DNA from: Euleptes europaea | Taxonomy: Eukaryota > Chordata > Lepidosauria > Squamata > Sphaerodactylidae | DNA: 64,000 nucleotides | Direction: 5' to 3' | Assembly: GCF_029931775.1 (NCBI RefSeq) | Contig: NC_079321.1 | Location: 69,141,524-69,205,523, forward strand | In this document: piece after piece, positions 60,825 through 64,000 of the stretch | Layout of the letters: every line of letters starts with the position of its first letter | How positions within the stretch are numbered: position 1 is the first letter of the stretch | Notes under the pieces: generated by a model | The model's database searches: none | Seen by the model: the letters and a program-made list of their open reading frames with translations, nothing else | What the model was told of the DNA's origin: nothing | Position numbers and translations under genes: made by a program

Positions 60825-61131
60825 CGGCTTCTGCAAAAGAAACCGGCGTCCGCGGGTTGCACCAGGAGGCCGCAGGCGCGATCAGCCGATCCGAGAACGA
60901 CCGATTCCTTCCAGGCTGAAGCAGTTGCAAACAGCACGGGCCGCACAAGGCGCGGCGGCAGCGGAGCGCCGCGCGCACGCGCAGAGCGGCCTGGGCCGTA
61001 CCGCACCGCCCGCCCGCCTGCCTTCCTCGCGCTTCCTTCCTTCCTTCCCTCCCTCCCTCCCTCCCTCGGGCTCCCCCTGCTGGCGGCGGCGCCTGCGCGC
61101 CCGAGCGTTCCATGGCCGGCCGCGGGGGACC

Positions 61132-61204
61132 ATGACCGATTACGGCGAGGAGCAGCGCAACGAGCGCGAGGCCCTGGAGGCGATTTACCCGGACTCCTTC
61201 ACAG
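61132..61204 (+). CDS. RWDD1: RWD domain-containing protein 1, first coding exon
   Basis: ATG at 61132 opens MTDYGEEQRNEREALEAIYP and DSFT, then donor G/GTGAGAAG at 61204, leaving one base of the next codon (Val in the human protein). Human RWDD1 starts MTDYGEEQRNELEALESIYP, so only two of the first 20 residues differ. This is the start of the RWD domain; RWDD1 is a small cytosolic RWD-domain protein known to pair with DRG2 and DFRP2-type factors. The remaining exons are not found in 61205-64000 and must lie beyond the right edge. Position after CALHM4 on the same strand agrees with mammalian synteny. Confidence 0.95.
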
Positions 61205-61236
61205 GTGAGAAGGCAGGCGGGTCTCCGTCTGGAGAG

Positions 61237-61270
61237 TTGGGTTGGGTTGGGTTGGGTTGGGTTGGGGGGG
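61237..61270 (+). repeat. (TTGGG)n repeat, G-quadruplex-prone
   Basis: Six consecutive TTGGG units, the last extended to seven G, about 30 bp downstream of the RWDD1 exon 1 donor on the sense strand. Six G-tracts with 2-nt loops fit an intramolecular G-quadruplex in DNA or nascent RNA. Confidence 0.9.
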
Positions 61271-61450
61271 CGGCTGCTTGGAGCTGGCCTCCTGGGCAAC
61301 GACTGTGGTCTTTTCTTTCGTGGAGCCAGGGAGAAATCCACACCCCCCCCCCCGCCGCACACCGCATGCATGTTTTGCAACCCTGGGCTTTGCAAGTTTG
61401 CAACCCTGGGCTTTCCAACCCTGGGCCCCATCACCTGCGCAGGGCTTCTC

Positions 61451-62204
61451 TTTTTGTTTTTGTTTTTAATAATTTTTATTTTTTATTTTTATAACATTAA
61501 ACAAAACAAACATCTGCCAACCAATACAACAACAACAACAGCAATAATAAAAAGAAAATACAAAAGAGTATCAATTATATGCTCTTATTAACAAAATTAT
61601 AAAATTCGAAAAACAAAGAATACCCTTTAAAAAAAAATATTTTTATTGGTTTTCAACGATAAATAGGGGTACAAAAGGGAAAAAAGGGATGGGGAGGGGG
61701 GAAAAACAGCAATAAACTGGCAAAAATGGATTTTACTATTTTAGTTAGTGAGTTATATTTTAGTTTAGTTAGTGAGTTAAGAAGTTTAGTTAGTTTAGTT
61801 AGTGAGCTATTTAGTTAGTTTAGTGAGCTATTTTAGTTTAGTTAGTGAGTTAAGTGTCTTAACAGTTTTAAAAATTTCTATTAACAGTATAATAATAAAA
61901 AAATAATAATAATAAAACTTGTTTCTATAACTCACTATCTAAAATAGTAAAATCCATTTTTGCCAGTTTATCCCAATATGTGATGGCCTTTGCCCAAGTT
62001 TTTTTTTTAATTCTTCCATATCTTTCCCATGTAGGAATTCTGTTATTTTGGCCATCCTCATAGGCATCCAGAATTTCTCCAATCACGCATTGAAGGTTTA
62101 TTCACTTGCTTCCAAACTTTAGCGGTTACAATTCTTGCAGCAGCAAAAGTATATTGACAAGTGACCCTATCATTACTACCCCTATTTTCTTGTGGAATGC
62201 CTGG
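61451..62204 (-). mobile_element. L1 LINE insertion in RWDD1 intron 1
   Basis: T-rich at the left and coding on the minus strand (YTFAAARIVTAKVWKQVNKP, then a WxxKIWM-like tail), i.e. an L1 ORF2 C-terminus. Perfect 12-bp target duplication GCAGGGCTTCTC (61439-61450 and 62205-62216). It contains a second poly(T)-headed piece from about 61630, a tandem TTTAGTTAGTGAG array (61738-61860) and a 32-bp perfect inverted repeat (61713-61744 / 61939-61970). Confidence 0.85.
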
Positions 62205-62604
62205 GCAGGGCTTCTCCTGCGCTCTCTGAAAGTGAAGGGGCGAGCATCCTTGGAACTGTGCTGTTCTCACCTTTCCTTCCCAGCCTCGCTTTGGCAGTGT
62301 TTGGTGGGGAGGGGAAAGGCTGACCGAGCGTTTGGGGCTTCTGGGGAGGGGTGTGCCTGGTCATTTGCAGAACGGATGAACTCCATGAGACAACGTTGCA
62401 AGGTGGCCCATATTAAAAGTGTCCACGGGGTTATAACTGGGTGGCTGCAGTCACTGCCCTGCAGCGATTATTCAAAGCTCCCTCGAACCCACAACTTAAG
62501 TAGCATTACGTGGATGGAAGCTCTACTGAGAATAATTTCTTGGAATGTGGTTAGGATCACAGTATTGTTACAGTGGGATAGGACGGTGGCACACTGTATT
62601 ATTT

Positions 62605-62872
62605 ATTTTCTTCATTTATATCCTGCCTTTCTCCCCAATTGAGACTAAAAGAGGCTTACATTATTCTCAGCTCCGCCGTTTTATCCTCACAGCAACCCTG
62701 TAAGGTGGGTTAGGCGGAGGGTGTGATTGGCCTAAAGTCACCTAGTGAGCTTCCATGGCAGAGTTCGAACATGTTCAAACGCAGCAGAGTTTGAACATGA
62801 GGATTTGAACCTGGTTCTCCCAGGTCCTAATTCAGCACGTTTATCACTTCACCGCACTGGCTCTCAGTTATG
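62605..62872 (-). mobile_element. tRNA-derived SINE, minus strand
   Basis: Read in reverse: GAGAGCCAGTGCGGTGAAGT head, B-box region GGTTCAAATCC, and the 3' body CTTACAGGGTTGCTGTGAGG. A 26-bp local duplication lies inside it at about 62765-62800. Confidence 0.7.
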
Positions 62873-63089
62873 TGCTGCTCTACAAAATGTAGATCCAGAG
62901 TTATTTTCTATACTCAATTCAAATGATTTTGGGATTGGGTCACTCCAGCCCTTGGTCACAGACTCTCATGCTGGATATATTGGGTAAGTCATGTAATAGG
63001 ATCGCTTTAGATTACTGGCGGCCAGTGCAGCATCTGCGTTATAAGTGCCAAGAGTTTTGAGGTGATGCTACACTCATAGACCATATCTG

Positions 63090-63910
63090 TCTAATTCAGA
63101 GGTATCCCAAATCTGCGTTCCCATGTAGCCTTTTCAGCCAGCACATAAGGAGATAATTGAAAGAACGGGTCCAGAGTTTGTGGGTGCTCTTGGATCAGGC
63201 CAGTTGCTGGCTAAGCAAGTGGGCAGTTGTGGCTAGGAGTGACTTTTACCAGCTTTGACTGGTTAGCCAGCTGTGGCCTCTCCTAGGCAGAAAAGATCTG
63301 GCCACTGTAGTGCATGCCCTAGCTAAATCTGTATTAGATTACTGCAATGCGCTCTACATGAGACTGCCCTTGAAAAGGTGCAGAATGCTGCAGCCAGGGT
63401 GTTGAAAGGAATGGGCCATAGCGACCGTATCATTCCAGTCTTGGCCCATCTACACTGGTTCCCAGTCTGATTCTGGGCACAATTTGGTGCTGTGTTGACC
63501 TTGACAGCTGTATATGACTTGGCACAAACATACCTGAAAGATCACTTACTCCCTTATGAACTTACCTGACCACTACAGTCATCTTCCAAGGCCCTGTTTT
63601 GGGTGCATTTATGTTCTGAGATTAGGTGAGTAGAAACCTGGTAGAGGGCCTTCTTGGTCATGGCGTCGAAAATCTGGAACTCTCTCTCCGGAAAGTTGCC
63701 TGTCCCCTTCTGTTGCCATCTTTTGCTAGCTGGTAAAGACTTTTTTTGTTTCATCTAGCTCAGTGATCCCTTCTTCCTGCCCTATGTTTTAATTGTTGCT
63801 TTTATATTTTTATATGTATATTTTTAGCTTGGTTTTGTTTGAAGAATATACTTTTGTTTGGTTTTAATGATTTTCAAGATGTGGTTTTTTTAATGTATGT
63901 TTTTAGGGCC
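63090..63910 (+). mobile_element. L2-type LINE, 3' end
   Basis: The plus strand shows, across several frames, VQSLWVLLDQASC, ATVVHALAKSVLDYCNALYM, HWFPV-like and WNSLSGK-like blocks, in the order of the C-terminal part of L2-like ORF2 proteins. A 3' UTR with TTTTATATGTATATTTTTAG follows. Dead copy in RWDD1 intron 1. Confidence 0.8.
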
Positions 63911-64000
63911 CCAGTCAGGGGCTGCCCTCTTTAGCTCCATGCTTCGGGATGGCATGTACAGAAACACACAGGCATGCCTGCCTCCAAAGGGGAGACTCCT
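63911..64000. other. Window end, nothing recognised
   Basis: Short stretch at the right edge inside RWDD1 intron 1; no exon signature. Confidence 0.4.

Larger units (their letters stand above)
60830..61330. promoter_or_regulatory. CpG island and promoter region of RWDD1
   Basis: A dense run of CpG from about 60845, with GGGCCGTACCGCACCGCC-type GC boxes and a TTCCTTCCTTCC/CCCTCCCT pyrimidine tract (61035-61070), surrounds the RWDD1 start codon. No TATA box is seen; a CpG-island promoter fits a broadly expressed gene. Confidence 0.8.

Noticed and set aside
60684-61208. 174-codon frame overlapping the RWDD1 start
   Set aside because: It runs in a different frame through the inverted repeat and CpG island; the RWDD1 frame is supported by close similarity and a splice donor.
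62745-62987. Frame with ALQNVDPELFSILNSNDFG followed by GTAAGT as a second RWDD1 exon
   Set aside because: It does not match the expected VLSENPPSF start of the next RWDD1 exon and its first half is a reversed SINE.

Overview
This is a vertebrate genomic window, almost certainly from a squamate reptile (a lizard). Its repeats combine BovB-type RTE LINEs, L1, CR1 and L2-type LINEs, a tRNA-headed SINE of Sauria type, a 5S-rRNA-headed SINE, a Penelope-like element and very many hAT-type non-autonomous DNA transposons. The exact species cannot be read from the sequence. There are no bacterial features and no CRISPR array.

Four host loci can be recognised, in the order and orientation of the mammalian CALHM6 - TRAPPC3L - CALHM4 - RWDD1 block (human 6q22). 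(1) CALHM6, plus strand, two coding exons (13956-14489 and 19919-20341), an intact 318-codon reading frame. (2) TRAPPC3L, minus strand, five coding exons (44813-44772, 43168-43071, 37994-37895, 30604-30419, 29103-28984), an intact 181-codon frame. (3) A CALHM4 relic, plus strand (51076-54508), clearly alignable over both exons but broken by several frame changes and a stop, so a unitary pseudogene. (4) The first coding exon of RWDD1, plus strand (61132-61204), inside a CpG island; the rest of RWDD1 lies beyond the right edge. CALHM5, which lies within TRAPPC3L in mammals, is not seen here as an intact gene.

Layout: 1-13.9 kb is intergenic and full of repeats. 14-20.3 kb is CALHM6, with a repeat-rich intron. 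20.4-28.9 kb holds a 2.06-kb palindromic Penelope-like insertion (23534-25595) with a GIY-YIG endonuclease reading frame in each arm and hammerhead-ribozyme-like motifs near both ends. 29-44.8 kb is TRAPPC3L, with hAT elements, a Ty3/gypsy fossil and LINE fragments in its introns. 45.5-49.7 kb is a nest of DNA transposons with GC-rich interiors. 51-54.6 kb is the CALHM4 relic. 55-57.7 kb holds CR1 and L2-type LINE fragments. 58.3-60.7 kb is a stack of nested foldback and hAT elements with a solo LTR, then a minisatellite just upstream of the RWDD1 CpG island. 61.2-64 kb is RWDD1 intron 1, with a G-quadruplex-prone repeat, an L1 insertion and an L2-type LINE 3' end.

CALHM6 would be a large-pore channel subunit of the plasma membrane, TRAPPC3L a Bet3-type subunit of the TRAPP vesicle-tethering complexes, and RWDD1 a cytosolic RWD-domain protein. 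They are linked by conserved position, not by a shared pathway.
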